The position numbers and the translations under genes are program-made. Below the pieces are notes generated by a model. It ran no database searches. It saw only the letters and a program-made list of their open reading frames with translations, and was not told the origin of the DNA. Shown one piece after another: positions 7,853 through 16,819 of a stretch of DNA of 62,304 nucleotides. The first letter of the stretch is position 1. Every line of letters begins with the position of its first letter. Source of the DNA: CAILZL01 sp035548495 (lineage in GTDB: Bacteria > Pseudomonadota > Gammaproteobacteria > Steroidobacterales > Steroidobacteraceae); the NCBI GenBank assembly GCA_035548495.1, contig DASZSV010000024.1:1-62304 (forward strand), written 5' to 3'.

Positions 7853-9634
7853 TTAAACACTGGCATTCTCGCCAAACTGCAACTCAGCCAGACGTGCATA
7901 CAACGGATTGCTTGCAATCAGCGCTTCATGCCTGCCGATGGCAACAACACGGCCCTGATCCAGTACAGCAATGCGATCCGCCTTGAGGACGGTTGCAAGC
8001 CGATGCGCAATCACAATGGTGGTGCGATTCTGCATCAGTTTTTCCAGCGCTTCCTGCACCAGCCGTTCGCTTTCAGCATCCAGTGCGCTGGTGGCTTCAT
8101 CGAGCAATAGAATGGGTGGATCACGCAGAATGGCACGCGCGATGGCAATACGCTGGCGCTGTCCACCGGACAAACGTGTACCGCGTTCGCCGAGATAGGT
8201 GTCGTAACCTTGCGGCAAGTGCATGATGAATTCATGCGCGGCAGCGGCACGTGCGGCATTTTCAATTTCTGCATCAGTTGCAGTTGCACGTCCATAGCGA
8301 ATGTTCTCGCGTGCGGTGGTGCCGAACAAGACCGTATCCTGCGGCACCAGTGCGATGCGGCTGCGCACAGCGGCGGGATCGGCAGTTGCAATGTCCACAC
8401 CATCAATCAATATCTGCCCATGTTGTGGATCATAGAATCGCAACAGTAATTGCAATGCGGTGCTCTTGCCTGCGCCCGATGGCCCGACGAGCGCAACGGT
8501 TTCACCCGGCATCACATCCAGTGAAAAAGATTGCAACGCAGAACGATCAGGACGTGATGGATAATTGAAAGTGATGTTGTCAAAACGGATGTGCCCCTTA
8601 CCGGGCTGCGGCAACTCCTGCGGATGCGCCGGCGCCACAATGTTGGGTGTGGCGGTATACAACTCGATCAATCGCTCCGTTGCGCCTGCTGCACGTTGCA
8701 CATCACCCCACACTTCACTCAGCATCGCCGCCGCTGCGGCCATGTAACCGGAATACATCAGAAACTGGCTGAGCTCGCCAAAGGTCATGACGTTGCTCAA
8801 TACCTTGTGTGCGCCAAGCCACAGTACAAATGTCACTGCAGAAAACACCAGCATGGTACCCAATGCCGTCAGTACGGAACGTGCGCGCACACGATGAACT
8901 GCAGTAACAAAGGAATCATCGACTGCAGCAGCAAAACGCGTGCTGTTCAATGTTTCAAGCTGGAACGCCTGCACGGTTTGAATGGCATTCAATGTTTCGC
9001 CTGCCATTGCGCTGGTATCGGCAATGCGATCCTGTGAAGTACGCGACAACTTGCGCACACGACGTCCCATGATGAGCATGGGGCCGACAATAACCGGCAG
9101 CAACGCCACAAAGATCAATGTCAGTGATGCACTGGTGATCAGCAACATGATCAACGCGCCCGCAAGCGTGATGATGGAACGCAGGGCCATGGAAATGCTC
9201 GACCCCACCACGGTTTGCACCAGCGTCGTATCAGTGGTCAGTCGCGACAGCACTTCGCCTGTTTTTGTCACTTCAAAGAATGCAGGATCCATGCGCACAA
9301 TGCGTTGATAGACGGCCGCACGAATATCGGCGACCACCCGTTCGCCGATCCAGCTCACCATGTAAAAGCGCAATGCAGCAAAGATACCAAACAAAATTGC
9401 AGCGCTCAGGAACAATACAAAGTAGCGGTTGATGGTCGCCGCATCCCGCAATGCCATACCATCATCAATCAAGCGGCGGAATGCCAGCGGCAATGCAAGC
9501 TGGGCTCCGGCAGCCACCAGCAGAAACAGCGCAGCCAGCAATAACATGCCGCGATAGGGCCGGATAAACGGCAATAGCGCCGCGAGTGGACGAAGCGATG
9601 TGGCCTTGGGCCGATCAGGTGTGGATGGCGGCAT
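7853..9634 (-). CDS. ABC exporter half-transporter (MsbA-like fusion of membrane and ATPase domains)
   Basis: 593 residues. Residues 20-320 form a six-helix exporter membrane domain, with the coupling segments ERVVADIRAAVYQRIVRMD and FFEVTKTGEVLSRLTTDT. The ATPase domain from about 345 has Walker A GPSGAGKST, signature LSGGQRQRIAIARA, Walker B ILLLDEATSALD and the switch His in IVIAHRL. It would act as a homodimer in the inner membrane. The sequence does not reveal the substrate; lipids or peptides are possible. The start is the first ATG after a weak TTG alternative. It has no adaptor neighbour. Confidence 0.85.
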   Translation of the reverse strand: MPPSTPDRPKATSLRPLAALLPFIRPYRGMLLLAALFLLVAAGAQLALPLAFRRLIDDGMALRDAATINRYFVLFLSAAILFGIFAALRFYMVSWIGERVVADIRAAVYQRIVRMDPAFFEVTKTGEVLSRLTTDTTLVQTVVGSSISMALRSIITLAGALIMLLITSASLTLIFVALLPVIVGPMLIMGRRVRKLSRTSQDRIADTSAMAGETLNAIQTVQAFQLETLNSTRFAAAVDDSFVTAVHRVRARSVLTALGTMLVFSAVTFVLWLGAHKVLSNVMTFGELSQFLMYSGYMAAAAAMLSEVWGDVQRAAGATERLIELYTATPNIVAPAHPQELPQPGKGHIRFDNITFNYPSRPDRSALQSFSLDVMPGETVALVGPSGAGKSTALQLLLRFYDPQHGQILIDGVDIATADPAAVRSRIALVPQDTVLFGTTARENIRYGRATATDAEIENAARAAAAHEFIMHLPQGYDTYLGERGTRLSGGQRQRIAIARAILRDPPILLLDEATSALDAESERLVQEALEKLMQNRTTIVIAHRLATVLKADRIAVLDQGRVVAIGRHEALIASNPLYARLAELQFGENASV

Positions 9635-9685
9635 GTGAATCAACTATTGGTGAACAGTTCGCTACTCTATCAGGTTGCGTAGAAC

Positions 9686-9818
9686 CCATCTCAAAATTAC
9701 TGCGTTCGATATCTTGCGTCGTTACGGCGCCCGGAATCCTCATGTATGTTCATATACACTCCGGTTCCTGCGCTCCGGTACGACGTAACCTGTCATCGCT
9801 CGCTACATTTTGAGATGG
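9686..9818. repeat. MITE-like repeat, copy A
   Basis: A 133-bp non-coding element bounded by perfect 12-bp terminal inverted repeats (CCATCTCAAAAT and ATTTTGAGATGG). Its inside is an imperfect palindrome containing CAGGAACCGGAGT and ATGAGGATTCCG on the minus strand. That core recurs at 13.1 kb, in the opposite orientation and with different ends. No transposase gene is nearby, so it would be non-autonomous. Confidence 0.7.
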
Positions 9819-9878
9819 ATGATAAATACATCAATATCACGATCGTCATCACAATCGTCATCATCATCGTCGCGCCAT

Positions 9879-9906
9879 GATTGTCGTACCTTGATTGTCG
9901 TACCTT
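9879..9906. repeat. 14-bp tandem duplication
   Basis: The unit GATTGTCGTACCTT occurs twice head to tail in the intergenic region between the repeat and the HAD gene, within a stretch rich in ATC/GTC triplets. It looks like replication slippage; no function is apparent. Confidence 0.6.
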
Positions 9907-10099
9907 GATGATCATAACCGGCATGACACTACTATTCGCCACCATATAGGGCTGAGTCGCAACAAAACAAGTCAGGAACTGGAGTCCAGTCCAATCATTT
10001 AGTCATGTCACAATAATGCAACATCAACAGCGCTGGACTTGTGGAGCGGCATCGCTCATCCTGCGCATTTGATCCGAATGCAGAGGATAATTGCCCGCG

Positions 10100-10699
10100 A
10101 TGTACGATGAATTCGATGCACTGATTTTTGACATGGACGGCACCCTGGTGGACAGTGGACAATTGCATGAACACGCATGGACTGCGATGCTGAATCACTA
10201 CGGCATTCCCGTTGACCGTGCCTTGATGCGGTCACTGGCCGGTGTGCCGACGAAGGCCACCATTGAAGTAGTGTTGAAAGCATTCAGCCTCAACGCGCCG
10301 GCATCACTGGATGAAATGAATGCCTTCAAGGAAGACATGGTACGCAGACACATGCACGAGCACGTCAAGCCCACAACGCTGATTGAACTTGTCCGGCATT
10401 ATCATGGCAAGAAGAAAATGGCTGTCGGCACCGGCGCAAGTACTGAAGAGGCGTTGATCATTCTGCGCATCTGCAAGCTGGACTCATTGCTGGATGCCAT
10501 TGTCGGCGCAGATCAGGTTGCAAATCCCAAACCGGCGCCGGATATTTTTCTGCGATGTGCAACATTGATGAATGTAAAGCCGGACAGCTGCGTAGTATTC
10601 GAAGATTCAAAACTGGGCTTGCAAGCGGCAGTCAATGCAGGCATGAAGGCCGTTGACGTGCTGGAAACACATCAAGTGGTGAATGAGTATTTTTTGTAA
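10100..10699 (+). CDS. HAD-family phosphatase (beta-phosphoglucomutase/YqaB-like)
   Basis: 199 residues. Motif I is FDMDGTLVDS with nucleophile Asp11 and acid/base Asp13. Motif II is VGTGAS, motif III the Lys in NPKPAPDIF and motif IV VVFEDSKLGLQAA. The helical cap after motif I and the overall length match the YqaB/beta-phosphoglucomutase subfamily, which acts on small sugar phosphates such as fructose-1-phosphate. The exact substrate cannot be read from the sequence. I took the ATG at 10100 rather than the TTG nine bases earlier. Confidence 0.85.
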   Translation: MYDEFDALIFDMDGTLVDSGQLHEHAWTAMLNHYGIPVDRALMRSLAGVPTKATIEVVLKAFSLNAPASLDEMNAFKEDMVRRHMHEHVKPTTLIELVRHYHGKKKMAVGTGASTEEALIILRICKLDSLLDAIVGADQVANPKPAPDIFLRCATLMNVKPDSCVVFEDSKLGLQAAVNAGMKAVDVLETHQVVNEYFL

Positions 10700-10774
10700 G
10701 ACCATCATTCCAGTTGCAGAGGCATCAAGTCCGCGCGATGCGCCATCTTTTTATTGATGCACAGCACGAAGAAC

Positions 10775-12508
10775 TTATTGCTCCCAAGTCAATCGGCGTT
10801 CCGGAATATAATAGAGATCAATTGACTTGCCGATACGTTCAATGGGTTTGTACTGCCGCAACCAGCCAAATGCTTCACCCTTTGATACCGTATCTCGCGC
10901 ATAAATGCTGGCTGCTATCCATCCAGTGGCAGGATTGAATGGTTGCACCATCCATACCCCCGGCAGGTGTTCACCGATCACATCAGCACTGCCGCGATAT
11001 ACAAAACCAAATTTGGTGACATGCAACTGGTTCAGGCGAATCTCCAGCCGCTTCAAGTCCTGACCCCAGTCGAGATCGGAATCAATCAGGACTCTTTCCG
11101 GATGCTCGCCCGCAAACGCGTTGAAATACGGCAAGTAATCGGGATAACTGGCGAACAATGTCGCCACCTGAATCAGCACCAGCGCACTCAAACTCAAACG
11201 CACGACACTTGCGTCACATCGTTCCCATGCTTTTACAAACACCGCGCCCGCTGCAACACACAGCAATGGATACAACACAAACACATGGCGCACACCTATA
11301 TTGATGTGGCTGTAAAAAATGCAGAACAGCAGCAATACGACAAAGGCGATGGCAGGCGCGGCCTGTATCCATTCGCGTTTCCAGTCGCGTGAACAAAGCC
11401 GCCAGCACATCCACAATAAACCACTTGCTCCCAGCAACAGCAGCGGAATGGGTGTTTTGACCAGCAATGCCACAGGATAAAACATGCGAAAACCGTTCAT
11501 GCTGAATTGGCCCAGCAAGTAGGACAAATGACCTTCGGTGTTGTGTTGCACCAGCGCTTTAATACTGAGAATCAGTCCTTCGAAACCAGACGGCAATGGC
11601 ACATGACGTGCGACGGCATAAATCACATCATGCATGACACCTTGTGTGCCGCACAGATAGTTCAATGCTTCGTTACTGACATGTGCATCATCAATGATCC
11701 TGTGAAAGCTGAATCCATAGCAGAACATGGTGACGATTAATGCCACGCTTCCAATCATCACTGATTGCACTGCCCAGCGGGATGCATGTTGTGAAAGTGT
11801 CCGGCCGTTTCGATGACACGTCAATGCAAACACGCTCCATGCCGCCGCCACAATGCCAACAAACGGCAGTCCCGACAGCTTGGTGCCAATGGCCAGTCCT
11901 GCGGTCACTGCAGTCATCAGCGCATACTTCCAGGACAAGGACTGCAACCAGCGCAGCATGAAGTAAAAAGCAAGTGTACACAGTGCAGCACCGGGAACAT
12001 CCAGTGCTGCTATGCCTGCGTGACCAAGTATTGGCGGCGTGGCAATCAATAACAGCGAAGATATGTACGCAACACCGGTGCCGTAAAATCGCCTTGACCA
12101 CAGCCATGTGGCAAGTATCAACACCACAAAGAAAGGCAACATGCCGATGCGCGCCAGCGTCAACAACAAGGTGTAGTTGCCGGTGCGATACAACAAGTCA
12201 CGTCCTTCCTGCTCACCGCTGGGACCGGGTTCGCCGAAAGATCGTGCGCCCGCAAGATAAGGCCCGATTGCCATCGCCACACGTGCCAGCGGTGGATGTT
12301 GCACATCGTAGGTATAGATGTGCCTGTCGATCAGTTGCATGCCTGCGGCAAGATGCTCCGGCTCATCCCAGGTGTGATGAAAGTAATGCCAGGTTGACGC
12401 CACCAGTGCACACGCCGCGACAATCATTGCCCACAGCATGATGCGTGTGTGATTGAGCAACCAGGCACGCATGACCATCAAGTGCTTCGTTCCTTTTGCT
12501 AAAGACAT
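10775..12508 (-). CDS. GT39/ArnT-like integral-membrane glycosyltransferase
   Basis: 577 residues with about 10-12 hydrophobic segments. The first periplasmic loop has TWDEPEHLAAG, with the acidic pair typical of GT-C enzymes, followed by QHPPLARVAMAIGPYLAG. The C-terminal soluble part contains DSDLDWGQDLKRLE. Such enzymes move a sugar from a polyprenyl-phosphate carrier onto lipid A, protein or glycan outside the inner membrane. Acceptor unknown. The ATG used lies 8 bp beyond the stop of the upstream exported protein, making a two-gene unit. Confidence 0.75.
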   Translation of the reverse strand: MSLAKGTKHLMVMRAWLLNHTRIMLWAMIVAACALVASTWHYFHHTWDEPEHLAAGMQLIDRHIYTYDVQHPPLARVAMAIGPYLAGARSFGEPGPSGEQEGRDLLYRTGNYTLLLTLARIGMLPFFVVLILATWLWSRRFYGTGVAYISSLLLIATPPILGHAGIAALDVPGAALCTLAFYFMLRWLQSLSWKYALMTAVTAGLAIGTKLSGLPFVGIVAAAWSVFALTCHRNGRTLSQHASRWAVQSVMIGSVALIVTMFCYGFSFHRIIDDAHVSNEALNYLCGTQGVMHDVIYAVARHVPLPSGFEGLILSIKALVQHNTEGHLSYLLGQFSMNGFRMFYPVALLVKTPIPLLLLGASGLLWMCWRLCSRDWKREWIQAAPAIAFVVLLLFCIFYSHINIGVRHVFVLYPLLCVAAGAVFVKAWERCDASVVRLSLSALVLIQVATLFASYPDYLPYFNAFAGEHPERVLIDSDLDWGQDLKRLEIRLNQLHVTKFGFVYRGSADVIGEHLPGVWMVQPFNPATGWIAASIYARDTVSKGEAFGWLRQYKPIERIGKSIDLYYIPERRLTWEQ

Positions 12509-12516
12509 GGATGTGA

Positions 12517-13068
12517 TCAATTGTCCTTGATGACCAGTTTCTGCCATTGATCATTCACCAGAAAATAGACGATGCGCCGGCCGTTCACCTTGCCTGATGC
12601 AAAGCCGTTGTTTTCGGCCTGAATGCTGGAAAGCTGATCAAGCTGTGCAACGGGATGATCAATGGCATCACTGCGTTGATACAGCCCTGCTTCCATCGGA
12701 CGCAATTCACTTTCCGCCAGTGACAGCGGCCAGTCTTCGTTCAGTGTGATCCGCCATTCACTCCTGTTGTTGATGACGGCGATCAATTTGACAGCGCCTT
12801 GTGAGGACTTCACCAGCAGCGCACGATCCAGTGTGCCATTGCCATCGAAATCGCCTGCAACCACAAATGGGCAGGGCCAGTCACCATTGGCAGCAATATC
12901 GTGAATGCGTGTTTCACCGGCATCCGTGGAAAGCGGCGGCGAATAACCCGGCAAATCCGTTGCAATGCGCACACTCAGCGCAGGTGGAATCCACGCTGCA
13001 CAAGCATCTGCCGGCACCGGCGGCTGTGCTGCAACACGTGCAAGCAGGATCAATTCTATTGCCATCAT
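12517..13068 (-). CDS. exported protein of unknown function with a calcium-loop-like motif
   Basis: 183 residues. The first 15 (MMAIELILLARVAAQ) act as a short signal sequence. GDFDGNGTLDRALLV near residue 75 has the DxDxNGxxD spacing of EF-hand or FG-GAP-type loops. The rest is mixed alpha/beta with no family I know. It lies directly upstream of the GT39-type gene and is probably co-transcribed, so it may be an envelope partner of that enzyme. Confidence 0.5.
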   Translation of the reverse strand: MMAIELILLARVAAQPPVPADACAAWIPPALSVRIATDLPGYSPPLSTDAGETRIHDIAANGDWPCPFVVAGDFDGNGTLDRALLVKSSQGAVKLIAVINNRSEWRITLNEDWPLSLAESELRPMEAGLYQRSDAIDHPVAQLDQLSSIQAENNGFASGKVNGRRIVYFLVNDQWQKLVIKDN

Positions 13069-13089
13069 TCCTCGTCATCTGTTGCTTAA

Positions 13090-13245
13090 GGAACCTCTGA
13101 GTAACCGTCGCGAGCGAAGACAGGTTGCGTTCGATCGGAGCACAGGAACCGGAGTTTATCGAGAATAAATGAGGATTCCGAGCACCGTACGGACACCCAC
13201 ATCTTATGGATTTGGGTCGAGCGCAGCAGGTTAATCAGAGATTCC
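13090..13245. repeat. MITE-like repeat, copy B
   Basis: A 156-bp element with 17-bp terminal inverted repeats (GGAACCTCTGAGTAACC against GGTTAATCAGAGATTCC, two mismatches). The inner 85 bp or so align closely with copy A read on the other strand: both have GACAGGTT, CAGGAACCGGAGT and ATGAGGATTCCG in the same order and spacing. The shared core with unrelated ends is notable. It sits upstream of cysH and could influence its expression. Confidence 0.7.
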
Positions 13246-13370
13246 GTAACCGTATAACGCCACTGCATCTGGACAGAACAAAACAGTCTTTCCCGGCAGC
13301 AAAATGGTTTATACAGTGTCGTCGCTGAAATGGGTCTTACTGCGTAACCACTGGTTCTATACATATAGCC

Positions 13371-14102
13371 ATGAACACTGACACTCTCTCGCCCCGACTG
13401 CAAGATTTGCAGCGCAATTCGGCGGCCTTGCTGCAACGCGCGGTCGCGGAATACGGCGATGTCGTGTATTCGTCCAGTCTGGGCATTGAGGCCATGGTGC
13501 TTACCGATCTCATTTTCAGCTTCGCGCCGCAAATCGGCATTTTCACGCTGGACACCGGCCGCCTGCCGCAGGAAACACTGGATTTGCTGGATCGCGTCGA
13601 ACGCCACTATCAGCAACGCATCACCGTATATTTTCCCGATGCGGCCGCAGTGGAAGCCTATGTGCGTGACAATGGCATCAATGGATTTTATCTGGGACTG
13701 GAAGAACGCCAGGCCTGCTGTGCCATTCGCAAGATCGAACCGTTCAAGCGCGCCATTGCCGGAAAAAAAGCCTGGGTTACCGGCGTGCGCCGTGAGCAAT
13801 CAGCAGAGCGTGCCAATGGTGAGGCGGTGGCATGGGATGAACGTTATGGCATGTGGAAGATCAGTCCGCTGCTAGACTGGACCGAACAGGACATTCACGA
13901 CTATGTCAAAGCACGCAAGCTGCCGTACAACCCGCTGCACGACAAGGGTTATCCCAGCATTGGTTGCGCGCCCTGCACCCGTGCAGTGGAACCCGGCGCC
14001 GATCCAAGATCAGGCCGCTGGTGGTGGGAAAATCCGGAAACACGCGAATGTGGTTTGCAGCCGCGCAAGCGAGTGGTGCCCATCAAGCCCGTTGCCGTCT
14101 GA
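13371..14102 (+). CDS. cysH: assimilatory adenylyl-sulfate (APS) reductase
   Basis: 243 residues of the PAPS/APS reductase family, which reduces activated sulfate to sulfite. The paired cysteines CCAIRKIEP and GCAPCTRAVEPG are the four ligands of a [4Fe-4S] cluster and mark the APS-type enzyme rather than the cluster-free PAPS type of E. coli. Nucleotide-binding SSLGIEAMVL lies near the N-terminus. The catalytic Cys is in RECGLQ; most members have His at the last position, here Gln. It heads the cysH-cysG-cysK-reductase block, all on one strand. Confidence 0.92.
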   Translation: MNTDTLSPRLQDLQRNSAALLQRAVAEYGDVVYSSSLGIEAMVLTDLIFSFAPQIGIFTLDTGRLPQETLDLLDRVERHYQQRITVYFPDAAAVEAYVRDNGINGFYLGLEERQACCAIRKIEPFKRAIAGKKAWVTGVRREQSAERANGEAVAWDERYGMWKISPLLDWTEQDIHDYVKARKLPYNPLHDKGYPSIGCAPCTRAVEPGADPRSGRWWWENPETRECGLQPRKRVVPIKPVAV

Positions 14103-14134
14103 TCGCACATGGGCTGTAGAACCTCATCACTGCA

Positions 14135-15598
14135 ATGGATTATTTCCCCATATTTTTGCGCATCACTGACCAGCCCGTTGTGGTGATTGGCGGCGGTGAA
14201 GTGGCTGCACGTAAAGCCTCGTTATTGTTGCGTGCCGGTGCGAATATCAGTGTGATTTCTCCGGAGCTTTGCGTTTCATTGCAGGACAGCGCGGCACGCG
14301 GTGAGCTGCAACACATCGCCGAAGCATTCCGCCCCGATCATTTGCACAATGCACGATTGGTGATTGCCGCCACGGATTCACACGAAGTGAATGCCTGGGT
14401 GTCGCGTCAGGCTGAAGCACGTCATATCCCGGTGAATGTGGTGGATGATCGCGAGTTGTCGCGCTTCATCATGCCTGCCATTGTCGATCGCTCACCGGTG
14501 ATTGTTGCCATCGGCAGCAGTGGTGATGCGCCGGTATTGACTCGACGCTTGCGCGAAAAAATTGAAGCGCTGCTGCCCAGCGGTTTGAGCAAACTCGCAA
14601 AGCTGTCGGGTGAATTGCGCAGCAAGGTCAAGCAGCGCGTGAGCAATCCCGATGCACGCCGCCGTTTCTGGGAACGTTTCTTTGATGGTGATATTGCGGC
14701 CGACGTACTCGCTGGCCGCGAACAGCAGGCACGGCAACGTATCGAGTCAGTGATTGATCAACAACCTGCGTCCGCACCACATTCCGCACCGCAGGGAGAA
14801 GTTTCACTGGTGGGCGCAGGCCCCGGCGATCCAGGTCTGTTAACATTGCGCGCTTTGCGCGTGATGCAAAACGCCGATGTCGTCGTGTATGACCGGCTGG
14901 TGTCCGCTGAAGTGCTGGAACTGGTGCGGCGCGATGCTGAACGCATCTATGTCGGCAAGGAAGCAGGCAAGGCGTATGTATCGCAACAGGACATCAACCA
15001 ATTGCTGGTGGATCTGGCCAAACAGGGCAAACGTGTTTGCCGTTTGAAAGGCGGCGATCCTTTTGTGTTTGGCCGCGGTGGCGAAGAACTGGAACTGCTT
15101 GTTGAACACGGCGTGCGTTTTGAAGTAGTGCCGGGCATTACGGCTGCCGCGGGTTGTGCTGCGTACGCGGGTATTCCGCTGACGCATCGTGATCATGCGC
15201 AAATGCTGACCTTTGCAACTGGACACATGAGGCATGCCGATGCACAAGGTGAAGCCGCGAGCATGCTGCCCGTTGAGTGGGATGCACTGGCGAAAGAACA
15301 TCAAACCGCGGTGTTCTACATGGGCCTGAATGGCCTGGCAGATATTGTTCGCGAATTGCAGGCACATGGTGCTCCGGCATCGCGCGCTGCCGCAGTAATT
15401 GAACAGGGCACACGTGACAATCAACGCGTGATTGTTGCGACGCTGGCAACGCTGGTGGATGAAGTGCGTGCTGCGAAAGTGCAATCACCTGCATTGCTGA
15501 TTGTTGGTGAAGTCACACGCCTGCATCCGAAGTTGCAATGGTTCAACACTACTGCAACACAGGCGCAGGCGGATCGTGAACATATTGACATGAAGTGA
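14135..15598 (+). CDS. cysG: siroheme synthase, fused dehydrogenase/ferrochelatase and uroporphyrinogen III methyltransferase
   Basis: 487 residues, the full fusion. Residues 1-210 are the NAD-dependent precorrin-2 dehydrogenase/ferrochelatase half, with VVVIGGGEVAARKASLLL. Residues 225-470 are the SAM-dependent methyltransferase half, with LVGAGPGDPGLLTLRAL, VCRLKGGDPFVFGRGGEEL and VVPGITAAAGCAAYAGIPLT. It makes the siroheme needed by the sulfite reductase at 2.6 kb. It starts 32 bp after cysH, so the two are probably co-transcribed. Confidence 0.93.
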   Translation: MDYFPIFLRITDQPVVVIGGGEVAARKASLLLRAGANISVISPELCVSLQDSAARGELQHIAEAFRPDHLHNARLVIAATDSHEVNAWVSRQAEARHIPVNVVDDRELSRFIMPAIVDRSPVIVAIGSSGDAPVLTRRLREKIEALLPSGLSKLAKLSGELRSKVKQRVSNPDARRRFWERFFDGDIAADVLAGREQQARQRIESVIDQQPASAPHSAPQGEVSLVGAGPGDPGLLTLRALRVMQNADVVVYDRLVSAEVLELVRRDAERIYVGKEAGKAYVSQQDINQLLVDLAKQGKRVCRLKGGDPFVFGRGGEELELLVEHGVRFEVVPGITAAAGCAAYAGIPLTHRDHAQMLTFATGHMRHADAQGEAASMLPVEWDALAKEHQTAVFYMGLNGLADIVRELQAHGAPASRAAAVIEQGTRDNQRVIVATLATLVDEVRAAKVQSPALLIVGEVTRLHPKLQWFNTTATQAQADREHIDMK

Positions 15599-15651
15599 CG
15601 ATGAAATAAGCCTGCTGGGTTACTGATACTGAGAGTTTTAATTTGGAGATC

Positions 15652-15707
15652 GTAGGGCGGGTTGTAACCCGCCATCTTTTCCGGAGGCGGGATATATCCC
15701 GCCCTAC
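15652..15707. repeat. nested palindromic repeat upstream of cysK
   Basis: The ends GTAGGGCGGG and CCCGCCCTAC are perfect inverse complements. Each half also folds on itself: GGCGGGTTGTAACCCGCC and GGCGGGATATATCCCGCC. The element can therefore form one long or two short hairpins. Repeats of this GTAGGGCGGGTT type are dispersed in many proteobacterial genomes. Confidence 0.7.
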
Positions 15708-15736
15708 TTCCAGGAAGTACATTGATTAAAGCAACC

Positions 15737-16819
15737 ATGAAAACCGCAAACGACCCGCTGATTGGCGATGGGATTCGCAATGGCTTTGCCGATGCCATCG
15801 GCAACACGCCACTGATCCGGCTTGCACATCTGAGTGCGGCAACCGGCTGCGAAATCCTGGGCAAGGCGGAATTCATGAATCCCGGCGGCTCAGTGAAAGA
15901 TCGTGCGGCGAAGTGGATGATTGATGATGCAGAACGCAGCGGCAGATTGAAACCCGGCGGCATTGTGGTCGAGGGCACGGCAGGCAATACCGGCATTGGT
16001 CTTGCGCATGTGTGCAACGCACGCGGTTACAAACTGATCATCACCATGCCGGACAATCAATCGCACGAAAAATTCCAGATACTCAGAACACTGGGTGCTG
16101 AAGTGTTGCCGATCAAGGCGGTTCCCTATTCCGATCCCAATCATTATCAGAAAGCTGCCGCACGCATTGCGGAACAACTTCCCGGCGCCGTCTGGGCGAA
16201 TCAATTTGATAATGTCGCCAATCGTCAGGCGCATATTGACAGCACGGGTCCGGAAATCTGGCAGCAAACACAGGGCAGCATCGATGCATTTGTCTGTGCC
16301 ACCGGTACAGGCGGCACACTGGGTGGCGTTGCGCGTTATCTGAAACAGCAAAGCACGAAAGTAAAAACTTGTCTCGCTGACCCACAGGGCAGTTCGCTGT
16401 ATCACTGGATTCGCGATGGCGAACTCAAGGCCAATGGCCCCAGTTCCATCACCGAAGGCATCGGCATCGGACGCGTTACTGCCAATTTGCAGGACACGCC
16501 AATCGACGATGCCGTGCATGTCAACGACATGGACACCGTCAGCATGGTGTACGAATTACTGCGCAAGGAAGGATTATTTCTTGGCAGCACCAGCGGCGTG
16601 AATGTCGCAGCTGCCGTGCAGGTGGCACAACAACTGGGCCCCGGCCACACCATCGTCACCATCCTGTGCGACAGCGGCCACAAGTATCAATCACGTTTAT
16701 TCAATCGCAGCTGGATCGAAGAAAAAGGTTTCGCCCATGCTGCGGGTTTTCATCTTTCTTCTTTTGCAAATGAACCGGAGCTGCATCGTGTCCTCAACCA
16801 CTTCCGCAACCGCCCCTGA
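15737..16819 (+). CDS. cysK: cysteine synthase (O-acetylserine sulfhydrylase), PLP enzyme
   Basis: 360 residues. The PLP lysine is Lys54 in NPGGSVKDRAA. The substrate loop is EGTAGNTGIGLA, the phosphate cradle TGTGGTLGGVARY, and the C-terminal PLP-ring contact lies near LCDSGHKY. The enzyme joins sulfide to O-acetylserine to give cysteine, completing the pathway fed by cysH and cysI. It is longer at the C-terminus than E. coli CysK. The ATG was chosen over a TTG five codons upstream. The next gene starts inside its last 32 bp. Confidence 0.9.
   Translation: MKTANDPLIGDGIRNGFADAIGNTPLIRLAHLSAATGCEILGKAEFMNPGGSVKDRAAKWMIDDAERSGRLKPGGIVVEGTAGNTGIGLAHVCNARGYKLIITMPDNQSHEKFQILRTLGAEVLPIKAVPYSDPNHYQKAAARIAEQLPGAVWANQFDNVANRQAHIDSTGPEIWQQTQGSIDAFVCATGTGGTLGGVARYLKQQSTKVKTCLADPQGSSLYHWIRDGELKANGPSSITEGIGIGRVTANLQDTPIDDAVHVNDMDTVSMVYELLRKEGLFLGSTSGVNVAAAVQVAQQLGPGHTIVTILCDSGHKYQSRLFNRSWIEEKGFAHAAGFHLSSFANEPELHRVLNHFRNRP

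Noticed and set aside
9686..9818. Considered as the end of an intact insertion sequence
   Set aside because: Only 133 bp, no reading frame and no transposase nearby; better described as a MITE-like repeat.
14840..15484. 214-codon minus-strand frame over cysG
   Set aside because: Antisense to the clearly conserved methyltransferase half of CysG.
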